Origin: Sporothrix humicola
Taxonomy: Eukaryota > Ascomycota > Sordariomycetes > Ophiostomatales > Ophiostomataceae
Direction: 5' to 3'
Assembly (NCBI GenBank): GCA_021396245.1
Contig: WNYE01000002.1
Location: 806,001-870,000, forward strand
DNA length: 64,000 bases
Shown here: positions 35,182 through 45,422 of the stretch, piece after piece
Layout: every line of letters starts with the position of its first letter
How positions within the stretch are numbered: position 1 is the first letter of the stretch
The notes under the pieces: generated by a model
Told to the model about the DNA's origin: nothing
The model's database searches: none
Seen by the model: only the letters and a program-made list of their open reading frames with translations
Translations under genes and position numbers: made by a program

Positions 35182-36975
35182 ATGAGCAGCTACACCACCG
35201 CAACGGCCATCCTCGAGGCTCTCGAAGACGCCGGCGTCACACACCTGTTTGTCAACCTTGGCAGCGACCACCCCGCCATTCTTGAGGCCATCAGCAAGCG
35301 CGAGGCTGACGCCAAGAAGAGCGGCGGCAAAAAAGATGGCCTCCGGTTCTTGACAGCTCCGAACGAGTTTGTTGGCCTGTGTGCCGCGCAGGGCTTCTTC
35401 CAGGCCAGCGGGCGCATGCAGGCAATCCTGGTGCACGTCGACGCGGGCACATTGGCCATGGGCGGAGCCATCCACAACGTCTCGCGCGCACGCATCCCAG
35501 TGATCATGATTGCTGGTACGAGTCCTGTGACGGAAGAGGGCGAGCTGACGGGCTCGCGCAACGAGTTCATCCACTACATCCAAGACACCATCGACCAGCG
35601 CGGCATTGTCCGCGGCTACACCGTCCTGAACCACGAGATCCGCACCGGCCGCAATGCCAAGCAGCTGATCCTCCGCGCCGCCCAAATGTCGCAGAGCGAG
35701 CCCAAGGGCCCCTCATACCTCATTGCGTGCCGAGAGGTTCTCGAAGAGCAGATCACGCCATACACAGTCAACGCCAGCAAATGGAAACCTCTCTCACCCG
35801 GTGCTCTGGCGCCAGCAGCCGTCGAAGAAATCGGAAAGGCTTTGCTGGGGGCCAAGTCGCCTGTGGTGGTGACATCGTATTTGGGCAGACAGCCGGATGC
35901 CGTCCGTCAGTTGATAAAGCTGTGCGAGGCCACGGGCACTGCTGTGCTCGAGGCCGTGCCGGGATACCTCAACTTCCCGCACACTCACCACTTGTATGCC
36001 GGCAACCATTGGAGCGAGGGCCTTCCCAACGGCGTGCTTGACGGAGCTGACGTCATTCTTGTTCTCGACTGTGATGTCCCCTGGATCAAGTCCGTCTTCC
36101 GGCCGTCGGCAGATGCCAAGGTGTTCCACATCGACTGCGACCCGCTCAAAGTCAACATGTCTCTGTTCCACATCGATACAGAGCTGTCGTGCAAGGCAGA
36201 TGTCCTCACCTCGCTGGAACAGATCAACACCTTCCTTGACTTGCCCCGCGGCGATGATCCGGCCGTCGTCAAGGCATACCAAGATGCCGTGGCAGAGCGC
36301 ACATCCAAGGTGACTGCCATCCACGATGCATACATTGCAGGCATCCATGCCAAGGAGGTGGTTCCCGCCGACAACTCGACCATCACGCCACACTATATCT
36401 TGTCACGACTAAGGGCACATCTTCCCGACGATGCCCTGGTCATGAGCGAAGGCATTTCCAATTTCCGGCCCATCTGTGACGTTCTGATGCGCAGCCAGCC
36501 TGGTACATACTTCACATCTGGTGCAACGTGTCTTGGCTGGAACGGCGGTGCCGCTGTTGGTGCAAAGCTTGCTCACCCTGACAAGCTTGTCGTCAACATC
36601 ACCGGCGATGGCAGCTTCATGTTCAGCATCCCGGAGACGGTGCACTGGATGGCCCGCAAGTATGACGCGCCGTTCTTGACGGTCATTCTCAACAACCGTG
36701 GCTGGAAGAGCCCCATGCTGAGCGCACTTGCGTGCCATCGCCAAGGCCACTCAAGCCAAGCTGAGACGCCGGATGACCTGTATGTGACGTTTGATCCGAG
36801 CTGCGACCATGCCCAGGTGGCTGTCGCCGCCGGTGCAGGGTTTGGATGCACGGTCAAGACTGTTGACGAGATTGACGCGGCGTTGCAAAAGGGACTGGAG
36901 ACTGTTGCTGCTGGGCGTGCAGCGGTCATTGATGTATGGTTGCCGAAATTCCAGGTCGGAGACCGCGTTGGTTGA
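35182..36975 (+). CDS. Thiamine-diphosphate-dependent enzyme (acetolactate-synthase-like)
   Basis: This intronless gene encodes 597 residues with the three domains of ThDP enzymes in order: the N-terminal pyrimidine-binding domain with the activating glutamate E62 in TAPNEF, a central domain (about 210-350), and the C-terminal diphosphate-binding domain with GDGS at 475-478 and the closing NN at 504-505. Mitochondrial biosynthetic acetolactate synthases carry a targeting peptide; this one starts directly at MSSYTTATAILEALEDAG. It may therefore be a catabolic 2-keto-acid decarboxylase or carboligase. Benzoylformate-type decarboxylation would suit the aromatic genes to the right, but no residue seen here proves it. 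Confidence 0.85.
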   Translation: MSSYTTATAILEALEDAGVTHLFVNLGSDHPAILEAISKREADAKKSGGKKDGLRFLTAPNEFVGLCAAQGFFQASGRMQAILVHVDAGTLAMGGAIHNVSRARIPVIMIAGTSPVTEEGELTGSRNEFIHYIQDTIDQRGIVRGYTVLNHEIRTGRNAKQLILRAAQMSQSEPKGPSYLIACREVLEEQITPYTVNASKWKPLSPGALAPAAVEEIGKALLGAKSPVVVTSYLGRQPDAVRQLIKLCEATGTAVLEAVPGYLNFPHTHHLYAGNHWSEGLPNGVLDGADVILVLDCDVPWIKSVFRPSADAKVFHIDCDPLKVNMSLFHIDTELSCKADVLTSLEQINTFLDLPRGDDPAVVKAYQDAVAERTSKVTAIHDAYIAGIHAKEVVPADNSTITPHYILSRLRAHLPDDALVMSEGISNFRPICDVLMRSQPGTYFTSGATCLGWNGGAAVGAKLAHPDKLVVNITGDGSFMFSIPETVHWMARKYDAPFLTVILNNRGWKSPMLSALACHRQGHSSQAETPDDLYVTFDPSCDHAQVAVAAGAGFGCTVKTVDEIDAALQKGLETVAAGRAAVIDVWLPKFQVGDRVG

Positions 36976-38403
36976 ATACGTCGTCTGTAGCACCTTATGT
37001 AGAAGAATATATGGGAAGATTGCTTGAAATTGAACATTTATAAGTGAAAATCGTGGCTCAACCGGCGAGGAACTCACTAACAGCATATATTTATTTATTT
37101 CTCTCCATGAACAAGCTACATGAGGTGTGCCGATGAAGATACTGTGCTCGGCCTGCTTTGTCACGGGCCGAGGGTGAATATAAAAGTGAAAATGGACCCA
37201 CCTGGCCTGAAGTTGCGATAAAGGGCCCCTTGTGAAGATGGCTACTATCATATGTGAGACGGTTCCGCAGCAAAGTAATATGATAGTCCCCGCCACATGC
37301 ACATGCAACTGCCGGTGCGGCCCGATGCTCCAGGCAATACCGGCGAGGATGCAACGCAATGTGCATATCAGGATGTAGTACCATACGAGAAAAGAAAACA
37401 TTATTTCTACAGCCCCTGGGATCTCATCCATTCATTCGCGTTCACATAATTCAGGTACACGCCGGGATAAGTGACACAAGACAAATTGTGGCGTTGTCTA
37501 GAGGGTCGAAACCCAAATGCTTAGTCATACGCGATAATAAATCCCGAGATATTGTTCTTTTTAACAATACTTGCGTGTAACATGGAGATATATAAAAAAT
37601 ACCCATATCCGGCACATGGGTGATTCACCTCCTTGGATGTCAAAGTGCCACCAAAAGATATTGGCACGAGATCTATATTTTCATTATGTGCAGGTATGAT
37701 CCGCCGTCAATGAGTCCGGTTTTCAAAAGAGATCCGGACCTGTCGAACGGAAAGCCCGTGTAATTTTCCTGCGTTTCTTAAATTAATTAACATGAGATGA
37801 CATGAAAACGATTGACCCTGAACAGACGTTTAATCTGGGGAAGATGGTGAAGCCGATTCCCCAATTCGGCAAGTGTGTCGCCATATTGTGCACTAACACG
37901 TGGTTCAGGACCCACCACTTAATATTTCAAGAACAGTCGGAAATTCCGAGCCAATCCGGCATTTCCGGTAACTCCTCAACATCGAGACCACTACGGAGTA
38001 CGGAGCACAGCTCGAACGATGTCCTCTGTGTTTGGTTTACAACACATCATGCATTCCCGTCAGGAAGTCCCGAGATGCAGACAATGTGGGCAGCTATCGC
38101 TTGGCTCGTTGAGAATTTGCGCGGTGCCCGAGTCAGCAATACAGGCAGACCATGTGATTGAACCCACCCCAGTCTCCAAATGGGAATTAAATAAGAGGAA
38201 TGAGACCGGCGAAGGGTGTTGCTGTGTCTCACCAGACCAAATTACCCACGCATGCGGCGCTCTTTCGGCTCCACCAATCCCGGTAGCCCAGATCTATTTG
38301 ACTGCATTCAGTCCCTGTTTTCCCACCGTGCGCCAGATACACGAGGAACTTTGAGGCACTCCAAGCACCGCCAACCTGGGACCAGGTCCCAATAACAGCA
38401 AAG
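36976..38403. other. 1.4-kb intergenic region
   Basis: No supported gene lies here. It includes the promoter of the FAD monooxygenase at 38404 and a TACGGAGTACGGAGCA element at 37992-38007. CGG/CCG half-sites near 37930-37980 are not spaced like the palindromes further right. Confidence 0.45.
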
Positions 38404-40257
38404 ATGGGGGCCGTTCTCAGCTGGCTGCGAAAGCACTCTAACAACAGAACCAAATCCTCGACAACCACCAAAGCCACCACATCGGACCAAAATACGAAAA
38501 AAATTGACAACGGCAATTCACAGCAGACGAGCAACGGCAAAATGCTGAGCAATACTGTCTCAAGCTCGTCTGGTTCCAGCGACTTTGACCAGCTCTCGAT
38601 TATCATTGTTGGTGCTGGTCTTGGAGGACTTGGAGCAGCCATCTCCTGTGCCATGGGCGGCCACAATGTTCGTGTGATTGAGCAGGCAAAGGAGATTTCA
38701 GAGGTGAGAAATATCGTGCCCCTTTTTGAGCCACAAAATGGAAACCAAATGTTCACGCAACACAAATTGCATAGATTGGCGCCGGCCTTCAAATCACACC
38801 CAATGGCAGCCGCCTCCTCAAACACTGGCAGGTGCCCGAGTCGTTTTGGAGCACCGTGGCGGAGCCGACCGACCTCTTTGTTCATCGCTACTCCGGTGGG
38901 GTCCTCTACCATGAAACCGACTTCCACACTCGCCAACGGACAAAGTATGGCTCTCCTTTTGTCGATGCCCACCGTGCCGACCTACAACAGGCCCTCTACA
39001 AGCGTGCCCTTGCCCTCGGAGTTAACTTCTCTCTTGACGAACGCGTTGTCAGCCTCGACGTCAGTGGCCGTACAGATGCCGCAATCACGACAGCTTCTGG
39101 AAGCTCCTTTATCGCCGACCTTGTCATTGGCGCCGACGGCCTGTGGTCTCAGTGCCGCAAGACGTTTATGAAAGATGCACCCCAGAGCCAGCCAATCCCA
39201 ACTGGTGACCTGGCCTACCGCATCGTCCTCACCCTCAACGACATTGCCGACGATGACCTGAAGGACTGGGTGAGAAACCCTAAAGTCCACTTCTGGATCG
39301 GCCCTGGTGCGCATGCTGTGGGCTACTCACTGCGTGGTGGAGAGATGTACAACATTGTCCTTCTCGTCCCGGACAACCTTCCCAGCAAAGTCTCAAAGGA
39401 ACAGGCGTCGGTCGAAGAGATGCGGGAGCTATTCTCGTCATGGGACCCAACGTATGCTATCTCCATGTCGCCATATTCTTGTGCACATATTTTTTCACAC
39501 ATACTAACATGTTGTTACACCACAGGCTGCGCCGGTTCTTGGGCTACGTGGACAGCGTGGATAAGTGGAAGCTGATGCACAGTAGGTCCCAAAGCTTCTT
39601 GGCTTACGTTTGTTGAATGTCCGCTTGAATTTTTGCTGACATATCCAGTGGAGGAGATCCCACATTGGGTCAACGACGAGGCAAACCTTGTTTTCCTGTG
39701 AGTTAACTTTCCGGGTGCTATTCTCGCGTTGATTTTATTTGTCTGTAAAATTGAACTGTGCTTCTGACACGACAACAGTGGTGATGCTTGCCACCCTATG
39801 CTGCCGTACCTTGCACAAGGCGCCAACTCTTCACTCGAGGATGGAGCCGTTCTTGGCACCTTGTTATCTCACGTCAAAGAGAAGAATCAGTTGAGAGGCG
39901 CATTGCAGAGCTACGAGTCTGTCCGCAAACAGAGAGGAGAGGCCATTGTCCGCGAGACATTTAATCAGGTGCGTATCCCTTGACTAACCGTTTACACCGC
40001 CTCTGCGATCATCTACTGACTGCTTTCCCAAACAGAGAGCCGACTTCCACATGCTCGATGGCGAGAGCCAAGTCGCAAGAGATGCCGTCCTCCGTGCCGG
40101 TCCCAATTGGGAGTCGCACAGTCCCTTCCCGAGCCGGTGGAACTGTCCCAAAGTGCAGCCGTGGTTGTACGGATACGATGCTGTCGCCGAGGCAAATAAA
40201 GCTGTCCAAGACCAAGACCGGTTATCAAGTACCAAGAGCACCCCGGTGAAGTTATAA
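38404..40257 (+). CDS. FAD-dependent aromatic hydroxylase (salicylate-hydroxylase-like) A
   Basis: This group A flavoprotein monooxygenase should hydroxylate an aromatic acid with NAD(P)H and oxygen. Six exons (38404-38703, 38775-39451, 39526-39581, 39649-39697, 39779-39968, 40036-40257) give 497 residues. Motifs are IIIVGAGLGGLGAAI for FAD, IGAGLQITPNGSRLL right after intron 1, VIGADGLWSQCRK (DG motif), and LGDACHPMLPYLAQGAN (GD motif), the last assembled across intron 4. The first 60 residues are Ser/Thr/Asn-rich and not conserved-looking; an internal ATG at 38542 may be the true start. It converges on the paralogue ending at 40561. Salicylate, 3-hydroxybenzoate or a relative is the likely substrate. 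Confidence 0.85.
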
Positions 40258-40560
40258 TAATATAGTGGCCGGAAATGTTCAATACAACGATTGCTTCATT
40301 GAAGTATGTCGACTCGCTTCCTGCACACTAAAATATCTAGACTCAACCCCGTTTATCGTTCTGTCAAACATGGGAATAAATTCAGATCAGAAAAGGAGAT
40401 GTATATGATATTCGGTCGACGTAGGCTTTTTTTTAAATTTCATTTGTCTAGATTTGTCGGCGGCTAATCCAGTCTAGTACTTATCCGTCCACAGCTGGCA
40501 ATTATGCTATATACTGCCATGTTCCTCGTTTATGAGAACACCAAAATATGAGCATGATAT
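40258..40560. other. Convergent intergenic region
   Basis: The two hydroxylase genes end towards each other here. Only their 3' flanks are expected, and no other signal is seen. Confidence 0.5.
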
Positions 40561-41966
40561 CTACTTTGGCAGGGTTTTGTTGAGGTGCTTCTTGGTCTGG
40601 AGTTGTTAGCATGTGCAGCAAAAATACGCAAATAGTACTACCCACCTCTGTGAAAGTATCGTAGCCAAATAGCCAGGGCTGGAAGGTCTCATCGGACCAG
40701 CGGTTCGGGTTTGACTTTTTCGTTCTCTGTTTTTCCGCGCCATTGGTTGTCGTTGATGACATTGTCGAGAGCATATCCTGGTCGCGCTTCTGCTGCTCTG
40801 GGCCATCGGGCATATGCCAGATGTCGCCATTGGAGCGGGATCCGGCCTGGACTGTTTCACAGCGTGGCTTTCGAATTTCGGCAAAAGCGTTTAAAACTGC
40901 AGGGATCTGTGTGACGTCCGTTGCGTGATCCACACATTCGGCTAGGGCGGCACCATCCTCGATGGACAGCGACGCGCCCTGTGCAAGATAGGGAACCATG
41001 GCATGCGCAGCGTCGCCAATAAGCACGACACGTCCGCTGCGGCTCACCCACCGGAGCAAAGGCGGGAGATCGGCCAGCTTCCATTTGAGGCAGTTCGTGA
41101 CCTTTGACAAAACCTTCTTGATGACGGGGTCGAAATCGGCGTAGTGCTGCTTCATCTCGTCGAGGTTGCCGGGCTCGTTCCACTTGCCGACCGACGCCTT
41201 GCCGGGATGGGACATGACCAGATTGTAGAGTGCGCCGTTGCGGATGGGGTAAGCCATGATGTGACGCTCGTGGCCGATCCAGCAGTTGGCGTTGACGTCG
41301 TCCATGAGCTGTGCCGTCTCTGCGTCTTGCCGCATGAGCTCGTTTGGCACGGTGGCACGATAGGCACAGTTTGTCGAGTCTGTGATGGTCACGTCTTCAT
41401 CGCCCAGGATCGACTCTCGAACCGTCGAGCGAATACCGTCTGCACCAACTACTACGTCGGCTGAAATAACCTCGCCATTAGCTAGAGTGACTGACGGTGC
41501 AGACTCGTCGACGCTCTGGACGAGGCTGTTTAGCTTGATTTGAACTCCGAGTTCCAATGCACGAGTGTAGAGGCACTTGTGATAGTCGGCACGATGGATG
41601 AGCCAGTATCTTGTCGTGTTAGTTGACAGCTGTTTGATACAGTATTTTTTGCGGTGCACGGACTTACGGTGTTCCGTATTGCTCTGTCATGGCCGGATCA
41701 AGAGGTGTCCGGCCGATGATACCTCCAGTTGCATAGCGCCGAAAGTGGATGTTCTTCGGCAGAACGGCGCACTTTTGCACCTCGTCGTAAATGCCATATT
41801 GCTTCAGAATCCGCGAGCTGTTTGGCGGGACCTGAATGCCGGCGCCGACTTCTCCCAACTGGGGAGCGCCTTCAACGACCAGAACAGAATGTCCCTTCAA
41901 CCTAAGGGCGATTGCAGCCGACAGACCTCCGAGGCCTGCACCGCAGATGAGAACAGAGAACGGCAT
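40561..41966 (-). CDS. FAD-dependent aromatic hydroxylase (salicylate/3-hydroxybenzoate type) B
   Basis: Three exons (41966-41668, 41609-40646, 40596-40561) give 432 residues, normal for salicylate 1-hydroxylase and 3-hydroxybenzoate 6-hydroxylase. It begins directly with the FAD fold LICGAGLGGLSAAI, then GEVGAGIQVPPNSSRIL, the DG motif VVGADGIRSTVR and the GD motif VLIGDAAHAMVPYLAQGAS. The last exon encodes only TKKHLNKTLPK. Placed next to gentisate dioxygenase and a fumarylacetoacetate-hydrolase-family gene, a hydroxylase that makes gentisate (3-hydroxybenzoate 6-hydroxylation or salicylate 5-hydroxylation) is the best guess. It is divergent from the hydrolase gene, with a CGGA-N6-TCCG palindrome between them. 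Confidence 0.87.
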
Positions 41967-42486
41967 TTTCGCTTGTGTTTGCGTCTGGCGGGATGTTGTA
42001 AATCGTGTTAGTCTTTGCTGTGTCTGTTTGCTGGCATTTTTGATCTGAAAGAAGTAATACTAGAAGCATTTTGTAGACAGAGATTTTGTCTATTTGTTAC
42101 ACATGATTCGAATACCAACTGCCGTACGTTCTGGTGATGGTCCTCGGCTCTGACAAAGAGCCCCACAGACGAATCGTAGGAGCGGAAGCACATCCGCAGT
42201 TTGATTTGTTGATAACGGATATACCTCCGTTGGTTTCTGTTGGAGTCAGTGACGATACAGACCGTAGTTTTCTATTGTTGGTATTTAATGTATACATTGT
42301 TCGTTTCTTATATTTCACATAGCATTTGTGATTTTCTTTATTGGTTCTACTTATTTTTGAAAAGAGTCAAACAGATGGCCACCATATCTCTTGTTACAGT
42401 ACTGGCACACTAAACTCAAAAGGGAAAGTGCCACTTACACGTCGACTAAAGCCCCCAAACGCACGCTATCACATTCTTGGCCCGCG
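41967..42486. promoter_or_regulatory. Divergent promoter, hydroxylase B / FAH-family hydrolase
   Basis: These 0.52 kb between two divergent starts contain the palindrome GCGGAAGCACATCCGC at 42182-42197. The motif lies about 217 bp from the hydroxylase ATG and 290 bp from the hydrolase ATG. Confidence 0.6.
42183..42196. promoter_or_regulatory. CGGA-N6-TCCG palindrome, site A
   Basis: CGGAAGCACATCCG, a CGG-N8-CCG inverted repeat of the kind bound by Zn2Cys6 dimers. Exactly the same 14-mer occurs at 50872, and its reverse complement at 59635. Confidence 0.65.
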
Positions 42487-43420
42487 ATGGCATCCTGGCA
42501 GCGACTGATTCGATTCCAAGACTCGGCCGGGCAGATTCGCTTTGGAGAGCCAATCATTTCTGATGCGTCAGACGTCCAGCAGCTTGCTGGAGAGGGCAGG
42601 CTGGAAGCAATAGGATATGATGGATCTGGTCCATTTGATTTGGAGCCCACGACAACCAAATACACTGTTGCAAAGCTGTTGGGGATCCTTACGCCTGAAG
42701 ACGTGCCCATCGTCAAATGCATTGGCCTGAACTACATGAAGCACAGTAAGTCCCGGGCCCTTTTTTGAATATTCGCTCCCCAGACGTACATTTCTAACAT
42801 TGCCAGTCAAGGAGGGCGGTAGAAAACCACCACCTTATCCTTCAGTCTTTATCAAACCAAGGGCTTGCATTGCCAGCCACGACGAGGCCATCCCCATCCC
42901 GACAATTGCACAGGAAGATCAGCTCGACTACGAGGGCGAGCTCGTCATTGTCATTGGAAAAACGGGCAAGGACATTCCCAGCTCCAAAGCCTTGGAGCAT
43001 GTTGCCGGTTTTGCTGCTGGCAACGACGTCTCGGCCCGTACCTGGCAGAGAAATCCTGACTATGCAGGAGGTGTCCCCCAATGGTGCTTCAGCAAGGGCT
43101 TTGACAAGTTTGCGCCGCTAAGCCCTGTCCTTGTCTCGCCGTCCGTGGTAGGAAACGCCAGCAACTTGAGGTTGCAAACGCTGGTCAACGGTGAAATCCG
43201 CCAGGACACGCTGACAGACGACCTTCTTTTTGGTGTGGAGTACATCATCGAGTTTATTAGCCAGGGGACGACTCTGGAAAAGGGCACAGTCATCATGACC
43301 GGAACCCCGGCGGGTGTGGCCATGGGCATGTCCGAGCCGAAATGGCTGGCCAACGGTGACGAGGTCGAGGTCCGCATCGAGAAGCTGGGCAGCCTGAAAA
43401 ACACCATGTCGTTCCTATGA
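42487..43420 (+). CDS. Fumarylacetoacetate hydrolase family enzyme, probable fumarylpyruvate/maleylpyruvate hydrolase
   Basis: This C-C bond hydrolase has two exons (42487-42745 and 42807-43420) and 290 residues, the size of single-domain FAH-family acylpyruvases. The intron joins YMKH to IKEGGRKPPPYPSVFIKP. The metal site is visible as DYEGELVIVIGK and the later VSARTWQ and MTGTPAGVAMG motifs. In the gentisate pathway this family splits fumarylpyruvate (or maleylpyruvate directly) to fumarate or maleate and pyruvate. Gentisate dioxygenase is only 1 kb away on the same strand, which makes this role likely. A palindrome at 42183 lies in its promoter. Confidence 0.87.
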
Positions 43421-43546
43421 AGGCCCAGCGAAGAACAGAGTAATGAGACAGATTGAAATAGATCAAAATAAAAGGTTATGCTTTTTGATTTATAATAAAG
43501 GAGTTCTAAAATGTTTAATATTTCTTTTAATCTACAATTGTCTATG

Positions 43547-44109
43547 TTAGTGTCCGGGCATAGTATCAAATGGCATCATCTCTGAAAACGCTGCTTTCTG
43601 TGATACAAAGAACTCTGCTTTCGGAACAAATATCCGTAACCTATAGCGTGTCAGTTAACTAGAGAAGGACTAGATTTGTCTGGCAGATACGTCAGCAATA
43701 AAGAAGAGCCTTACCCATCCTCGATCAGAGACGTCCGCACAATAAGCTTGTCACCATGATGTTTCATTGGAATCGTCCACAGTGTGCATCCACATTGTCC
43801 ACAGAAGATCTTGTGCTTCTCGGATCTACTCAATGTGTCATGGAGTATGAATGTTTTCATTAGATGAGACCCTTTGACGACTGTGATTTGGCCCTTGTTG
43901 AACTTGGCAGACTGTCGCGGTCAAAGTTAGTTCCGCAACGGGAGGTAATAAAAATAATATGGGACGACTCAACTTACAATCTGACCAGGTCCACCAGCGT
44001 TCTTTGTGCAGTGCGAACAGTGGCACCAAAAGACCGATTCAGGCTCGCCGACGGCCTCGAAAACCAAACCGCCGCAGAGACATGAGCCTCGGTAGCTTGT
44101 GCTGGTCAT
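43547..44109 (-). CDS. GFA/CENP-V fold zinc protein (glutathione-dependent formaldehyde-activating-like)
   Basis: This small gene has three exons (44109-43978, 43911-43715, 43640-43547) and 140 residues. It carries the cysteine pattern of the GFA family: CLCGG at residues 10-14, CHCSHC at 29-34 and CGQCGC in exon 2, expected to bind structural and catalytic zinc. Exon 3 ends MMPFDTMPGH. Members are named after glutathione-dependent formaldehyde activation, but most have no proven reaction. Here it is divergent from gentisate dioxygenase with a shared palindrome at 44266, so co-regulation with aromatic breakdown, perhaps as a glutathione- or thiol-adduct enzyme, is an inference. Confidence 0.8.
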
Positions 44110-44471
44110 GGCGGATTAACTGAGGGGAAATTGTGTAATGTTGGATTGGAAAATGTAGAAACAGTTAATCCAATGGGAAATCCGTCGGCAGTTGCAGTAT
44201 AGAAGAGGGATACCATTGTATAGTGGCAGATATACAGAGTTGTACTGGTCCGGTGGGGCGGCGTGCGGAAGCAGATCCGACCACCCCGCCCCAGAGTATC
44301 CGCGATGCACCTAGATACTCAGGGTCTAGTACACATGGGATGCACCTAAACGCATTTAAAATCGAATTTAAGTGCCCAAGATTTATTGATATTCTTTGAC
44401 TACATTTTCTACTCATACGCTGAATACTCACCCCAACATCGCGGCACCCCAGCCTGAATCATCTGACCACA
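44110..44471. promoter_or_regulatory. Divergent promoter, GFA protein / gentisate dioxygenase
   Basis: This 0.36-kb divergent promoter contains the palindrome at 44266-44279, about 157 bp from the GFA ATG and 193 bp from the dioxygenase ATG. Confidence 0.6.
44266..44279. promoter_or_regulatory. CGGA-N6-TCCG palindrome, site B
   Basis: CGGAAGCAGATCCG differs by one base from sites A and D and lies between two divergent cluster genes. Confidence 0.6.
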
Positions 44472-45422
44472 ATGGTGTCAAACACGGACGAAGACAGATT
44501 TCTGGACTCTTTGAGGAGCAAAAATGGCGAGGCTCTCTGGAAAGTCTTGCACAAGATGGTGCCACCGCATCCCAACCCTGCGGCAGCTGTGGCAGCCTGG
44601 CGCTACGACGAGATGCGGCCCGCGTTGATGGAGGCGGGAGAGATTGTGTCGGCCGAGGAGGCCGAGCGGCGCGTCATCATGCTGGTGAACCCGAGCCTCG
44701 AGGCGCCCTGCACAACAGACACAATCTACTCTGGGCTGCAGCTGGTCCTGCCCGGCGAGACGGCCCCGGCGCACCGCCACACAGCTTTTGCGCTCAGATT
44801 CATCATCGAGGGTTCGCAAGGGTTCACGGCGGTCGAGGGTCAAAAGATTTATATGGAAAAGGGCGACGTCATCCTGACGCCCAGCTGGCATTGGCACGAC
44901 CACGGCAACGAGGGCGACACGCCCATGATCTGGCTAGATGGCCTGGACCTGCCTGTCTTCAAGTTTCTGCGTAACAACTTTGCCCAAAACTACGCCGAGT
45001 CACGCTACCCGAGCGAGCCGGCCGGACAGTCGCCGTTCAAGTTTCCCTGGGCGGCCGTTCAGGATGCGTTGACGGCCTTACAAGATAGCCACGCGGTATA
45101 CCACTACCGCCTCGCCAATGGCCAGCATCTGTCCAAGACGATCACTGGACAGGCAGAAAAGGTCAGCGCCGGCCAGACCTCCCCGGTTTCGAGAGAAACT
45201 GTGTCCTTTGTCTACCACATCTACCAAGGCAGTGGCCACTCAAAGTTGACTCTGCCGGATGGGACAGAGACAACAATCGAGTGGAAGGCGAGGGATACGT
45301 TCAGTGTGCCGTCGTGGACAGCAATCAGCCACACCAGCGCAAAGGACTCTGGTGATGCGTTTTTGTTTGCCATTACCGACAGGCCAATGGTGGAGAGCTT
45401 GGGCATGTACAGGAAGGAGTAA
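44472..45422 (+). CDS. Gentisate 1,2-dioxygenase-like cupin
   Basis: This non-haem iron dioxygenase should open gentisate (2,5-dihydroxybenzoate) to maleylpyruvate. The intronless gene encodes 316 residues with two cupin domains. The N-terminal cupin holds the iron histidines in HRHTAFALRFIIEG (H101, H103) and a second histidine-rich motif WHWHDHGNEGD (H140, H142, H144), followed by MIWLDGLDLPVF, all hallmarks of gentisate dioxygenase. The C-terminal cupin starts near SFVYHIYQGSGHS. It is slightly shorter than many bacterial forms of about 350 residues. A hydroxylase and an acylpyruvase lie just upstream, forming a short ring-cleavage route. Confidence 0.9.
   Translation: MVSNTDEDRFLDSLRSKNGEALWKVLHKMVPPHPNPAAAVAAWRYDEMRPALMEAGEIVSAEEAERRVIMLVNPSLEAPCTTDTIYSGLQLVLPGETAPAHRHTAFALRFIIEGSQGFTAVEGQKIYMEKGDVILTPSWHWHDHGNEGDTPMIWLDGLDLPVFKFLRNNFAQNYAESRYPSEPAGQSPFKFPWAAVQDALTALQDSHAVYHYRLANGQHLSKTITGQAEKVSAGQTSPVSRETVSFVYHIYQGSGHSKLTLPDGTETTIEWKARDTFSVPSWTAISHTSAKDSGDAFLFAITDRPMVESLGMYRKE

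Noticed and set aside
36751..37431. 226-codon minus-strand open frame
   Set aside because: Part is antisense to the ThDP enzyme; the remainder has no family-like sequence.
37930..37980. CGG/CCG half-sites before hydroxylase A
   Set aside because: Spacing does not match CGG-N8-CCG; chance half-sites are common.
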